Source: Parus major (taxonomy: Eukaryota; Chordata; Aves; Passeriformes; Paridae). Taken from it: DNA of 64,000 bases. This document shows positions 48,801 to 63,670 of this stretch, one piece after another. A program made the translations under genes and the position numbers. Position 1 is the first letter of the stretch, and each line of letters opens with the position of its first letter. The stretch is from positions 23,025,419 through 23,089,418 of the forward strand of contig NC_031769.1 of the NCBI RefSeq assembly GCF_001522545.3, given 5' to 3'. The notes under the pieces are model-generated. The model was not told the origin of the DNA. It saw only the letters and a program-made list of their open reading frames with translations, and did not search any database.

Positions 48801-51800
48801 TTTGGACACAAGTAATGCCACAGATGACTCCAATTGTGGGCAGGGTCTTCTCCTGAAAAGCACAGGATGATGCACATGATGCTGTGGTTTTGACAATTTC
48901 ACACTCTCTCTTACCATAGAAACCAAGAAAATATTTGTGGACATTACATTAACATTTGCAGAGGAGTAGAAATGAAAATTATTCTGAACACAGGATATGG
49001 TGAGGCTGAACAAGCAGGTCATCACTTCCTCTTTAGCCCAGTTCCGAGTGAAAAAGTGCTTTCCTTAGGTAAGCCATTCTACCAGGGAGGCAGGGTCTCC
49101 CTGAGCAACAGTGCACTTAACAGAGCTGCTTGATTAAGTCCCATTTTCAGGAAGAAAAAAGCATCACTATCTACATCAGTACATCTCAGATTCTTTTCTG
49201 AAAATCCGACACACACAAAATGTGGCACATGGTGATTGGTCTGTAGAAAAAGGACTCATGCTCATGTTCTGATGGAGATCCTAAATTCTGCAAGACTCCA
49301 AAGTACTTTGGAGGCTATTGACTTTAGCGACCATGTCGCATTTTAGTCCTCTCACTTAAGAAATTTCTGTCCACTGCGTTTTCCTTGCTTCTCCTTGCCC
49401 TGGCTGGTCTCTTCAGCTCTTCTCTTACACCAGCCAAGTTTCTACCACATGTCCAATGACCTCCTGGCTTCTTTCCCCTGCCTGCCTCTGCCTTCCTGTC
49501 ACACACACCAGTGGTCCCCTGACAGCATCACCAAACATGCCTAATTCCCTGCTGCTCCTGTGCTAACACCTGGGTGGACACAGCCTGCTGCCCTGCTGCA
49601 TCCCATGGGCTCTGCCTTCCCTCACATTCCTCATCAGCTCCTTTGCATCTCCAAGCTCCCTCAAATTTCACACCCTGTCATCTCTTCTTCCAACAGCCTC
49701 TAAATGCTCCTTGGCAAAATTAGGTCACTTTCCCACTCTGCCTGTTCTGAAGATACCCTGTAATATTTGCATTTAATGGATCAAACCATGAAAAGACTGA
49801 GAATATTCACACAGTGGGAAGAAGCAGTTATGTCTTACCTAAAGAGGTAACCAAGTTCCTTTTCCAGTGCACATTCTATGTTTCTACTATCCAGATAAGA
49901 GTGGATGGTACCAGGTAAGAAGGGCATCAGTAGCTGCAGATCACTACTTCTAACTATTTAAAAGATAATAGATTTAGGCAGCACATCATGAAAATAAATG
50001 ACGTGTGTATGTGAGAGGCGGTAGAAAGGAAAAGAACATCTGCAAAAGTCTGCTGAGGCTGTCTGACTCTCTGAAGAAGGACATGTGCTCAGTGAGAAGC
50101 AAGGACAGAGCTGCATTTAGAGTCAGATGAAGAAAGGGAACTTCATTTTGACATAAAGCTTTCTGCCTTACTACACTTGACAGATGTGGCTACTGGGCAC
50201 CACCTATCCCACGGAGTTTTAATTCTTCATGTTACCTGTTTCTGATGAAAAACCAAATTAGTGGGAAGCATCTATTCACTAGAAAAGAACAGAAGATCTA
50301 GGCATTGTGTCAATCTCACATAATTTCCATTTACTTTAAAGAACAGATTTTCATTTTGTGTAATTGCTTAATTTAAATAGATCTGCACAATATACAGACT
50401 TTTCCAAATATAGTTACTGTCTGAATAGCATTCAGTTCAAAAAAGACAAAGACAAACAGTGGTTTAGGGTTGAGGTTGAGTAACACAGACACAAAAGACT
50501 ACATTTCAGTTTGCCACAGACTTTAAGTACAGACCAATACCCAGTTGCACAGATACATGAACAAAGCAGGGATCAGACTGTCACACAGCAGCTATGTCTG
50601 GGCTAGGAAATTAAATGGGACAGGAAATGTTCCTTTGGCACTGAGACCAATAAGTACAGAGTGGCCTATGTCCATATTATTAAATTCTCAGCTTCCCAAA
50701 AAAGGTGACCGCATGCAAACTGCTTATTGGGAATGTTCTTTGGTCCATGCTTAACTGCCAGTGCCTAGGAACTGTCTGGGGAAGGGCTGGTTGGAACAAC
50801 TCATGCCAGGAACCATTCTAATAATTTAACAGTATAGACAATTGAGCTCCGGTACCCACAAATGTTTTCTGGCACTGTTTAATCTACCAGCCAGTGAGTC
50901 ATCCTGTGGCCCTGGGTCTTCCTTTCACTCCAGAAGGAAGGCATTTTGCTATGCTTCCCTCATCTCCTCTGATTCAGAGGTGGCTCCACAAGAGTGATGG
51001 GTACTTCTCATCTCACCCAGCAACTGGTCTCACTTTATCCTAAATGTGCTGCACAGGTCAGATGAACACACATTGCATTTGATTATCATCCATGGGGAGA
51101 ATCTGACTGGCTCACATGTAGACATCTGCTTTTTACATGCTGGATGAGACTAATTCTGTACTGATTAGTTCTAAAGGGGCTTGGAAGAGGCCTGTAAAAA
51201 CTTTTTAAACACTAATTTTCACAGAAAGCATGCCACAGAAGAAATTAGCAGGATGCTTGAATTCACATAAAGTATCCTTGAATCCAAGTAAAATTATTCT
51301 TGTAAATATTATGCTTTTGTGATTGTGGTTTCTTCTCTGCTTTTTGTACTGATTTTGTTAATTATATTGGCCATTAGATGTTGGCTCCCTTTGTTACTTA
51401 AAGCATTTAAATCTCATGAAAAATTACTTTTAAATTTACTTTTTTAATGTTCCTTACAATGGTTCTTAAGCCCGTTTTTTTTGTTCAGTTCTCACTAACA
51501 AGGCTTTCACATGATCTTCAGGACATCTTTTTGACTGTTTTTCATTTATTTTTGTCCTTTCTTTTTGAGTAAAATGAGGGAACATGGCTACAGAATATAT
51601 GGTACAGTATGCAGAGTCAAGCTCTTTAGTGTAGCTTCATGGTCTTCCAATTTCACAAAAAATCTTTTTCTTCAAACTGTTCACAAGGATTCAAAGTATA
51701 ATCTTGGCAAATTAACTATGAACCTGCTAGTTCATGGCTTGTTCTTCAGTTCTGGGACTGTAAAGCAACTTGAAGAATTTTCTTGAAGCTTTGCAAAAAA

Positions 51801-54800
51801 ATGTCTTCTCAGCTGTATGACTAAGCTTGACACATTTGCCACAGACTGGCTGGAGAGGACAGAATTACAGACAGCATATTGACTGCAGCCTGGCTTCAAT
51901 CCCCACTGCAGAGAGAGGCTCTCTGCCTAATCCACCTCCCTCTCACTTGGTAGAAACACAGTTGAAAAAACTCCACAGAGACTGAAAAGAAGAAATGTAG
52001 TTTCTGAACTGAATATGCTAAAATGGCTCACTGGTCTAACAGTGTAACATTGCTTAAAATGAAGTCAATGTAAAATTAAAAACTGCTTAGGAAAAGAAAG
52101 GATTTGTTTAATAATGTTTCATTGCCTTCAATGTGGAGTATGGACCAACAGAGTCAGGAATGAGCAGGGCAAAAGCAGCAGTCCAGAGGGCTGGTGACAC
52201 TAGGTTGTGACATGACAGTATTTCTGCAGGATCATGGGCTCTGCACTTGTCCTGTGTGCTGCTCTGAGTCCTCCTGACAGCCCAAGGTGGCCCTACTTCC
52301 CAGCCCTTCTGTGTAACAGATCCACCACCACCTCACCATGGCCAGCTCTGCTCCAGCAATTATGATATTCCCTACCTCCCTATCAATTTCCATGCCCTCT
52401 AGGAACACTCCAAAGACATTTGGAAGTGGATCACACCTATGCCGCGTAGGGAAATTATTTTTGTGTGTGTTTTTGCGTGCATCAGTCCCAGGAAATAAAG
52501 GAGGAGGTAGTCTGGGGTGTGCTGGAGGAAGGAACTAGGGGAAAAGAGGGGAGGGAGGACAGATGATGCCTCATTCCACCCTGCTGTACCATGCACAACA
52601 ATTCCAGCACAGGCAGAGAACACGTTCAAAACCCACCTGTCCCACAGGTGTAATGAGCCCAAGGTAGGGGATTTTAGCCTTTGTACAATGATGTATTTTT
52701 CATCTCTGGTTTGGAAAAGAGGTATGTCTCCTTCAGTTGCTGGCAATTACTGTGTTTTCCTATCCCTATTCTTAGAGCATTCACTGAGCATTCTGCATTT
52801 ATAAAGTAAATCTAGGACTCTCTTTAATCTATCTCTGAAGACCTATTATTATTCCTAACTGTGATAGAGAAGGTAAGAATCACTACATTATATGATGTGC
52901 TTTAGTTGCCAGGGATAGTATCTGCCCCAACAATTATATGTGTGTAATCTCTCTTTTGAGTAGTGGTTCTTCCACTGTTATTTAATAGTTTTCAGTTCCA
53001 TCACAGAGATAGGTATGACTGGAGAGAATGTTTCCTTCTTAGAGAAAGATGATTATAGTTTCTCTGTTCATAGAAACATTTTAATAGTTTCCCTTTTAAA
53101 GTAAGTGTGTATCAAACTATGCCAGCGTCTTCTAAAAAGCACTTCTGGATAAAAGATTTTTCATACAAAACACAAAATCATTTCTAGTGCTATGGGTCTC
53201 ATGAAGTGTACATGGTAATACCGATTTTATTTATTCACATTTGTCCCCGTTTTGGGCACAAGATTGATGAATTTCTTTATGAAAACTGGAATGAACGTTG
53301 TTATTATTCTGTGAGTTAGATCATCAAGCAAACATTATTTATTTATAGAAGACACAAATCCTGATCATATATACCACCCACTATCTGCTGTAAAATACTA
53401 CTGCTGTTTTAGAATGGGATCTCCTGTTTTTGATCCTAAAGCATTTGTGATTTGAAGGAAACATAGTTTAGAATCTACTGTAAGATACCATGAGAAATAA
53501 AGGAGCCATCTATTTCTTAGATGTTCTTCACACAAAAAAGTAACCAGAATTTTCCTTTTTTTATTTCTAGGAAGAACCACATCAGCCAGTGTGACAGTGC
53601 TGTTGAAGTTCATTTCTAGGTACATCCGTTGTCAGGAGGTATGAATGTGCGTGCGTGTGTGTTTGCAGGTCACGTGTGTAGCTGAAGATACCTTACCTAC
53701 ATTCAGTGGTTTTTACCTTAAAAGTCTCTGTGCACTAAACATCTGTGTGGAACAGCTACTAGAAAGGAAAAGTGGCTCTTAACATGAGGTAATATTTCAA
53801 CCACTAGTGATTCAGACTTTACCTCAAAGCTCATCCAAGGAAATGTATTTCTACTAAGCAGAGTATTTCATAGAATTCTCTACAGAGATGATATAGAGAA
53901 CACTTCTGAAAGACTACCTGAGGCTTCAGGTGAAAAGTATTTTATCTTTATAGAGAAAGAAAGGAGCAAAACCAGCATCAGCAATGCTACTCTACCTGAT
54001 TAAGATCCCACAAAAGTCAGACTTCCCAGGTCTTCTTGTGTACTGAAATTACAACTATGATTCTCTATTCTCTGAGCTGGAGTACAGCCTCCTATGGAAT
54101 ATGGAGCAATGCAATGGAAGGTCAGCTTTGCATGCAATGAGACTTGTGCTTATATTGTAGTGTATTTACAGACAGAGATACTTAATAACACTGAAAGTAA
54201 TTTAAAATAGAAGTAGGCATTCTTCAAGACTCAATAACCAAATCTGTAGACCAAACCAGCAAATTCTAATAATCTCAGAATTAAAAAATCCCACAAACAC
54301 AGAAAGAAACAAACACACACCGTCTTCTTATGCAGATCAAGTCAAATACCTACTGTAAAGAAGACAACATTTCCTTCCATAATTCCAAATGAAACTAAAG
54401 CTAAAAATCCCTAAAAATTCCAAAAAGGTGGCAGCCTGAGACTGTACCTTGGAATACAGACCTTGTTCTGGGTCTGGCTGCAGCAATTTGGCATGTTTCC
54501 ACTTGCTCAGTCACCTGTTGGCATTAGCTAACCCAGGGAACAGTCCTAACTTCTAGAAGCATATCTTGGGCTTTGTTTCAGTTGCTTTGCTCTCCTCTCC
54601 ATCTTCAACCCATAAAATCAACCCATCTAGCATCCTGCATATTCCCACTGGATGGCATCCACCTCTTCTACAGTCTCTGACATCACTTATGCTCTGTCCC
54701 TGGGAGCAGAACACGCAGTTCTAACTTTTGCCAAGGACCAAACCGTGGTCATCTCCATGCCAAGATCCCCCAGAGCTGCCCTTGTGACTGCCTGGTCTTT

Positions 54801-57800
54801 TCTTGGGTTCATCAGACTAGAGAATCTGAGCCTTACCACCTACAGCTGGACTTGATAATGATGAACAGCTTCCCACTGCTACCAGAAAACCAGAGTCCGG
54901 TTGACAAACTGAACAGAAAAAGCCTGAATGAAGCAAAACCATGAAGGCCACCACAGACCTCTCTCCCATGGAACTTGGGCCCACTTCTGTCAATCCAAAC
55001 AAAAGGAGGAGATGCACAGAGAAACCACAAAGAATGGATTAAACTGGGCCAGTTCTCTAGGTGAGAGGCTTTACTGTGGACAGCTTGGGAGGCTAGACAG
55101 CAGAAACTTGGTGCAAAGAAATTTTACAAGATACTATTTTCATTCAGTTGAGAATGAAACTTTGAAACTAATGTTCTGTCTGAAGGCTAAGTACCAGTTT
55201 CACTGAGAGCCTGGTATAGTAGATGTAAGGCTGTGTGTGGAGCAACATCTGTCAGAGATGGTCGTGTGAAGCAACATATTAGAGTAAAAACTCCTGTATT
55301 ACAGCAAAGCTCAAAGATAACCCAGGGCTGCAAACCGGCTTCTCTGCAGTAGAAGCTTCACTTGGGATGTACCTGCCCTCACTACTTCACAAGGTGCAGA
55401 CTTCAATTGGCTCATCATCATGATAACCATCACAGAGCTGGCATGAAGAATTTGAGCAACTCTGAACAATGCAAACCTGTTCCACATTTGAAACTGAATG
55501 CAGCAGACTTTACCTTGGCCCTTCATAAATGTATGGCTTTAAACTGAAGTAAGCAAAATTGTAAATGATACCACAGAGATGAAATTCCTATGAAATACCT
55601 TTCAAGAATTCCTTGAAATTAACATTTGGGAAACAAAACCCTCATGAAACATCTTTCTTTCTAAAAACAAATATGAAAAGAGATTTGTAAATACACACAA
55701 AAAAATAAGAAAAAGTTGAACTTCCCCTATACAGATGTAATATATGCATAGGTGTTTATGTATATTGTTATCAGATGCACAGATCATTAGAAATTAGTTG
55801 AGTCTTGAAATAAACATCACATCACAAAGACCTGCCACAGATGTGTGATTTCCAGCCAAAAGCAACGACTGGAGAGAAAGGTCAGAAACAGTAAGAGGGA
55901 TCCTCAGGCTGTCTGAATCTCATATTTATGTAGCTGTCAGCTTAAGACCAATAAAATGCCAGGCACAATCCACTGAGATTCTGAAGCTCTTATTGGCATC
56001 TTTAGTAATCAAATTCTTCTTCTTACTCTGACAAGAGTCTGAGGGTTTTACATGTAGATGGTCACACACATCAGAAAGATCTGTGCTGCAGAAACAAGCA
56101 GCCTTGTTTGAGCTAAAGCACTACTGTGATGCATTGTACACAGATACCCTGGGTAAATGGATGTTTTCAACAGAAGTCCACATGGAGCCCTACCTGGTGA
56201 AGTCTCTAACCAAAAGTGGTGGTAGAAGCCATACATGTTTGCATCTATGTTAACTTACTATGCAAACATTACTAGGTTAATCTCAAAGTGGAAACTCAGC
56301 TGAAGGGAATCTAATTGGCACCTCCTATACCCAAGCACATCCTTTGACCCGTAGGCTAGGGGTTTTTTGGGTGACAGCTCTTTCCTTACATTTGCTGAAG
56401 CCAAATCACTATTCTGCCAGGAGTATATGAGTCATGGGGCAACACTGTGTCTGAAAGCAGCTGAGTGCTTAAGAACAATCAGCTGGAAGGGGCAAGGAGC
56501 TGAGTTTTTGGATACTGCTCTGGAATGTGTATGCATTTTACATTAGACCATCACTGGATAAAGTAAAAGCAGGCATTAATTACATTAACCAGGCTGGATT
56601 CTACTTTGTATCTAGACAGATTGTATTCCACCTCTCTGCTTCTAATGGATGGAACTCACAAAAATTCTGGAATACAGCACTCTGCTTTCTTCTGTGGAGA
56701 AAGAAGCAACATCTCTCATGCTACTTGATGCACTACTCAGTAGCCAAAATTAGTGTTCACAAAACTAAGAGAAGCCCAAGATTTTGAAAGAAACTGAAAG
56801 AAAATTTCCTCCACTTATAAATGTCATAGGATTTTCTGAACTGATATTAACTATCTGAAGATTTAGCAAAAAATGAGAATGTTACAGTTGGTCCAACTAG
56901 ATCTTCACAGAAATGATTTCCCAGTTATAACATTAAAAATTGTATGATTAATTAATATTATTTTCAAGAAGCCGCATTCCAAGGAAAATGATTTACAGTA
57001 ACATATTGTGTTAGTTTTATAAACAAGACCTAAATTAGTCTAGATCACTGAAGACTCTACTGCAGAGTGGTGATAGAAAAATGTAAAATGTTTTATTTGT
57101 GAAAATAATGTTGTAGATCAGACTTCTATAGATAGCACTCTCAAAATTGATACAAAGCATCAATTATTTAAGCCAAAGAGATAATAGCTTAAGACAATAC
57201 AAACAGGAATGTTCAAGGTAATGAGTGCTTTCATGTTACAAGTTCTCAAGTCTGAGGGCACTGCATCAGGCTAAAGGACAATGAGATAAGAGCAATATTG
57301 CTAGTTACTAACAAATGGAAGATAAAAGAACCTCTTCTGGATTCTGATTAAGTGACAGCATTCTACACATTCCTGTGAGTTGAGAAACTTTGCCTGAGAA
57401 CAGCAGCTATGTTACATGTGAAGCACCACTAAACAAGCGTATCTCTATGTTTTCAAATTCCAGCATGAGTAATGGCTCTTTCTCCCATCTCTTTAACTTG
57501 AACAGAAGCTCCCTCTCTCCTCCTGGACATGCAAGAATAACTTGGCGTGCTTCAGTTTCCATTAAGACATATAAATGTATATGCTGAAAGTAAAGAGAAG
57601 TTCTGTAGGACTCGGTGGCTGCGAGCCAATGTTTACAATCCCCTGGGTGGGAAATGACGGGTGAAAGGCTCTCCATGGCAGGCTGTAGGAGTCTTTGCTG
57701 TTGCCGATAATGACCTTCTGCCTCTATTTTCAAAGTAGCTCCCCTGTTAACTCCTTGAACACTGTGTGCAGAGAGGCCTTAGAGAGGAAACGCTTTCCCT

Positions 57801-60800
57801 GAGAGTCCAAATCCACTTTGAGGCATCTGTTTGACAGACTCCAATTTCAGCAGTGGTTAAGGGAGTGGACTAACATGTGTACTCTGCATCTGCTGTTGGA
57901 GTGTGGCACTGAGATACAATTTTAGTACTCCAGAAGCAGGCTTAGCTGTGTTCTGCATGTTACAAAGTGAATGTTCTCAGCTAATGGGAAGGTACATCAA
58001 TTTACAGGCACAGGAGTTTGCCAAACACTGAGCATAATGAGTCTCCAGGAGAGAAGGAAAAATTCGATTTATAGAGATATGTTTTAATTCTCTCTGGCCA
58101 GTCAGTAGCAATGTTTTTTGCTGATAGTGGCCATACCTCCTCTTGGGGTCTCCTCAAAAGAGGAATGATTATTGAAGAGAGACTGAACCACAGACTGCCA
58201 TGGGTGAAGATACACAAGAGAACACCCAGTGTGGAATGGAGATGTACTCCTTAGGAAGATTTTTCCCCTCTCTTACTTGACAATGTAAAAAACCCAAAAA
58301 TCTTCTTGTGTCACATCTCTTTTGCTGCTCTGTAAATCACTTATGGCTCCTAACAGTTCAGGAAGAGTCCTTATAAAAAAAGATAAATCAGCCTTACAAA
58401 AAAGGCCTTCTAAACTGCTTATTGCAATATATACCCATCTTTGACAGTAAGAGAGTAAATCCAATGGAAACTAATATTCAAGCACTAGTCTAGATGCTTT
58501 AATGGTCTCAGAGACAGAGTCAAGTGCTCTTGTGAAAACACCAACCTTACTAGCAGTTAGCCTTGGAATATGTTTTCCCATCATCTTTGACACTTGTCTA
58601 AGCCTTTTCCCCACAAAGATCTGTTCTCAGAAACAATCACTACACATAAAAACTTCTTGACATATTCCCTGAATGGGAATAAGAGTGCTTGCCATCTCCA
58701 GAAGACATTCACAGTATTAACAGCCACACAGAGACAGCAACATCTATCCCCTCCTTGAACTATCAAAAGGAAGTTCTGTAAATAACATCCTCATGTGGCC
58801 AGGAAATACTTCTACGGGTACAGAGAAGCAGTATGAGAAGCCAGAGCTTCTGCAGACACCGAGCCCAAGCATCAGCAGCTCTGACGTTAACAGCCACTAA
58901 AGCTGTTGCACTGTCTATGGTTCTAAACTCAAAGAGGAACAGGACAAGCTGGTAGCACCTCAGCTGCTCAAAGCAGAAGATATTCTGCATAAGAAGGCAA
59001 ATGTTATTGGGCTGGACATATCATAAAAAGCTCCTACCTAACTCTAAATATGCATGTAATTCTGAGCGACTTCAGTCAAAGCTCTGGGTGGTTAGAGGAA
59101 GACATCTGCAGGCAGTGAAATCATTGATATTTAGATCTATGCTTGTTTCCAATTGTCAGTACTTTAGAAAGTAGTTTTAGAAACAAAAAATTAGAAATAC
59201 TCTGTTTTTTAAAAAGTATACAATTGCAGCTAATAAATACAATTTTTTTTCAAAGGAAAATGTCAGCCTGCAAGGAAAAGAATTTTTGATGATAGCAAAC
59301 AAAGAACATTATTAAATTTGGAATATTTTTATTTTATTAATATGAGGTTTTATCATTGCTATTTAAAATCATTAATGATCCTGAGGTCAGAAACTAAGTG
59401 TTTTCAAGAGCTAAGAGTATTATTGTTTTTAGAAGGATATGCTCAGGCTGAATTTAGAGTTAGTTTTTGTAATATGAAGCTTTTACAAAACATGGGTCTA
59501 AATGACCCCTCCTCAAGCTTTTTTATTTACAAAGCATCTTTAAATGCCAGATAAACTTTGTTTTGTTTTGGGCTACTGCATGAAAATCTGAAAATGAAAC
59601 TTCTTTGAAAAGAAGTAGGAACATGACTAAAATAACCTAGGAGCGCAACCCAGGAGAAGGAAAACAGAAGTGAACAGCACAACTAATGAAAAAAATCTGA
59701 ATGGATTTTTAGTTACAGCAAAGCTGTTATTGGGATCAATGAAAGAGGCTTTTAGTGTGTCTTCTGAATAACTGAAGTGTTAGTCTAGCAACTTGCCTTG
59801 AAATCACTTATGTGGAGACTAACAGTACTTCTTAATACAAGTCTGGGGTATAATCTTCAGGCTGAAAAATAATGTAGAGTACTGGAGATGATCTCTCAAC
59901 CATCTTGCCATTCCTATTTGTAGGACCTGGGATGAACAGTTTACTGGGAAATCCTGCACATAAGAATGTTATCTATGTGTTGTATCTCACATGTCAGGCA
60001 TAAGTGTAATTTTAATCAATTACATCTCAGGCAAGTACAAAGTAACTTACATACCACTCCCATAATAAGTGAGCTATAAATCAGCTTAATTTTCTAAGTT
60101 TGAAAGACTTTCCTTGTCCTTGACTGCAGAAGGAACCAGTGTACTTATGAGAAATTATGCTTATTCTAATTAATCTAACTTCCTGTGAAGTTTTAAGCAT
60201 TTTGTAATGAACAGCAGCTCACTGCATGCAAATACACAACTTTTTGTTTTTATGAGGAAAAAAAGGTAAATCTGTAATTTTCAAGGTGATTTTGGTATCG
60301 GTACATTTCTGTTGCTAACCATGGGCCTGCTCTTGAGCTTTGCTGACTTAGGGGACTTAGGAGAACCAGGGATAAGGAGCAAGCTATACTTATCTCTCCA
60401 ATAGATCTGACCCTTTTCTTCATCTGTTGCTTTTACACAACTTTGACAGTTGTTTCCAACAGACATACCTGTGAATAACTTACACATATAGATTCCACTA
60501 GGGACTGTAATGTGTGAGGGTCATTAAAGGGAGCAAGAATCTGTTTCCACAAGTGATAGGGTACACAATGATTGGTTATAAAGGTATGAAGAAGGCATCC
60601 ATGCATAGGAAACAGCACAACTATTAGTTAAAAATGAATAATTTTGCACCAAGGGCCACTGGTCACTGGAAGATGGTCCAAGTACATCTAAAAACTGTAC
60701 AAATAAATACATGACAACTTAAGCTCTTAATGATAACTTATTTCTCATCAGTTGAACTTGTAGTTGCAAATCCTGTCACTGGCTAGTGCAGATGGTCCTC

Positions 60801-62879
60801 CTCTCCATACAAACTGACAACCTTCAACCTGCAGCTTCTTTGGAGAGCTGGCCTAATACCTGCAATCTGTTCTTGTTTCTTTTCTTTGCTGTGTACTAGT
60901 AGAGCAAAATGACTTACAACATTGCATACAGTAAATCAGGAGTATAAAACTTCCTTAAGAAGATGCCAACACCGTAACTGTTTATAAAGACAAAGAAAAT
61001 AGAAAAATGGCATCAAACTAGCATGTTTATGCAGCCTTCTGCTTTTATCCAAGTGTTAATGCTATACTGTGGGCTTTTCCCTAAACCAGATAACTGTAAG
61101 GTCTGATTTCATTGATGAGTTTAAAAAGGCAGCATTCACTGCTACTGGGGGTCTCCTTCTTGCAGCTGTTGCTGTGATGGGTTGTATTGAATGAAATTTT
61201 CTCCCTCTTCTCTCTGAAAACTTAACACCTATGATTTAGCATTTAAAACCCAGCTTCTGTTCAAACACCTCACAACAATAACAATGCATATGCATTGATG
61301 TAGTTTCATTTCTTGTAACAAAATCATTAGATTCATGAAGCAACAACTGAACTGCTCCATACACAGTATATAGTTAAAACTGCAGAACTGAAGCCAAAAT
61401 ATGCACAGCTAAAAGGAATGTTACAGGGGGGCCTCTCTTAGTGAACAAAGCAGGCTCAGTTTGGCTCTTTTTCCCTAGCGCTACCACATCCGCACATCGT
61501 TAGTTGGAAAATTCCAGATATATGCTGTAATTTTTTGTGCTTTTTTTTCCCAGTACACTTGAGGCTTTAGTGTCCAGATGCCATTTTCCCCCCCTTATCT
61601 GTCCCTGCTAGTTTGGGTCTTTGCCAGTTGTGGTCAACAATTAATACAGCAAAAGAAAAATACAGTACACTCCCTGGCAACTGGCAGAGGCTCACAGGAA
61701 ATACCAAATAAAAACTTTATTATGTATTGTTTAACTATTTTGTTTGCCTGTGGGCCACCCTGTTGTTGGTGTAATTTAGAAAAGCATGCTCCATCTGGAT
61801 GATCTGTGCGCAGGCTCATTGTTCCCAGAATCTGTCACGCACAATCACTGCTTCAGCCTGTGGCCCTCTGCAGAAAGAAGCAAAGGCATGGCAGCCCTCC
61901 AGCCTGCATTCCTTTTCATTAGACAACTTGTGACCAAATGTTAGAATAGAAGAGTAACCTTTTAATATTCATGTAATTAATTTACTTTCCCCTTTAATTA
62001 TAAACCTTCACGTGAAAAGAAGAAAATAAAAAGACTTCCCTTCATGATTCTCCTCCCTCCCCCATCCTTTCTATCTGCTTTCTGGGACATGGAAGGTGCT
62101 GGTTTCATTTCACATAGGTACCAGCACTTCTGTCTATTGGGAAATTCGCATGGCCTGAACATGTTGGCAGGCTTTTAGTTTATGTATTAATTAGTCTGGT
62201 ACATGGAATAGATCCTGAATTGTAATAAAATGGGAGAAATTAATTTCTTTCCCTCTATACACCCTTGCAGCATCTGCTTCCTTGTCTTAATCCGTGGGGC
62301 AATCCATTGAACGCAAAGCCATTCTTCTGTATTTTAAAACACAATAGATATCTAATTGAAGTTCCTTTTCACAGTAAGGTCAGCATATGACTCAAAATAC
62401 CGTGTCAGCTGGGAATTTTGGCTGTGCAGGGTTAGGTGCACAGGCTTTTGTCAGTTCTGCTTTCCTGGAAAACAGTGGCATTTTTTGTCTTAGGTTAGAC
62501 CAATGTTGAACTGACTATCACGATGCAAAAGTTTGCTCCCTACAATTCAAAAAGTGCATTTTAAGTGCATCTGATGCTTTAAGGTCCCATCATATGAGTT
62601 AATTTCAGCACACTGAACTGGGGCCCTAAATTCCATGTGGGCAACTCACCTTTTAGTTGCTACAGCCCATTCAAAGGAATCCAACTGTAGTAGGTTTTAA
62701 CTTGCGTAAACGAAGCTAAGGTAAGAAACAGCCTCTCCTCAAGGCAGCATTTAGGTTCTTATTGCCTGATTTTGATTGCAGTTTAAATAGGTGATGAGGA
62801 CATTAAGGATTCACAGCCACTTGGCATATCAAAGGACGGGGGCCCAAATGCAGTCAAGTATCCTGTGCAAGATGCAATG

Positions 62880-62893
62880 GTTCCTATGGCAAC
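62880..62893. promoter_or_regulatory. Possible RFX-type X-box
   Basis: GTTCCTATGGCAAC is a near-palindrome close to the RFX X-box consensus GTTRCCATGGYAAC, with one perfect half site (GGCAAC) and two mismatches in the other half. It is in the CDK6 intron upstream of the WYRAPE exon. Such motifs also arise by chance. Confidence 0.35.
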
Positions 62894-63618
62894 CGAGGAA
62901 CTGTTACTGAACTTCACTCATTTTTCTTTTATTAAATAGGTATACTGCCATGTTAGGTCTGCAAGTGATCAACATTTATGTTAGTGGTTTGATTAGTTCA
63001 TGCATCAACCCATCAGAGGAATGGAAAGCAGCTAAGAGATCTTCTGTTGCAGTCACTTTAGCAAAAAATAATGTAACAAGTCAGAATGTTTTAGATGAGG
63101 GCAAGACTTAAAAGTGAAAAGCCTTTCACTTAGTAATAAAATAGCACCTAATTGAGTTGGAACAATTCTGTCTGTTCAGTACCTTTAGCAGGGAATGTAA
63201 CAAAAAAGATGACATTTTTCATATTAATTGCATATTCAGGGTACAATATTTCACATATTCACTATGAAAGAATTACAGTTATGTGTCAAATTAAACTGCT
63301 TGCATATAAAAAAGTTGCATCTTCTGTCCAGAAGGCAAAGCAGCAACTGGAAATAAAAGTGAATTCAAACACTCCTTGGCCTAAAGCAACAAGAAATTAA
63401 AAAAAAACAAGTATAATGCAACAAAAAAGTCCTTGCTATTGTACTTAGTATGGCTCAATTTTTCCTCTCAATGCACTGACCATCTTTTTATGCTTCCTCA
63501 ATTTCTTTTTGCTCTCTTTTCTCCTAATTCCCTGCATATACTCTACAGACTCCTATGGGTGTATCATAAAATATACAATTTTTGTGGGACTGAAAGCTGT
63601 TAGAAACTGTGCTAAGCT

Positions 63619-63670
63619 GAATTCAAAGAAAGAGGTAGGATGCTAGATTCAGAGAAAGAGTTAGGATGTA
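63619..63670. repeat. Imperfect 26-bp tandem duplication
   Basis: The unit AATTCAAAGAAAGAGGTAGG is followed by ATTCAGAGAAAGAGTTAGG with the same ATG(C)TA ending. These are two diverged copies in direct orientation in the upstream CDK6 intron. Confidence 0.8.

Noticed and set aside
49071..49095. Possible CTCF motif (CTACCAGGGAGGCAGGG)
   Set aside because: It needs a one-base gap to fit the core consensus. The similar CCACCAGGGAGT near 41203 has two core mismatches. Neither is good enough to annotate.
60281..60712. Three overlapping minus-strand frames that might be a decayed retroviral or cellular coding region
   Set aside because: I could not match any of them to a known motif, and no LTR or other retroviral landmark is nearby.
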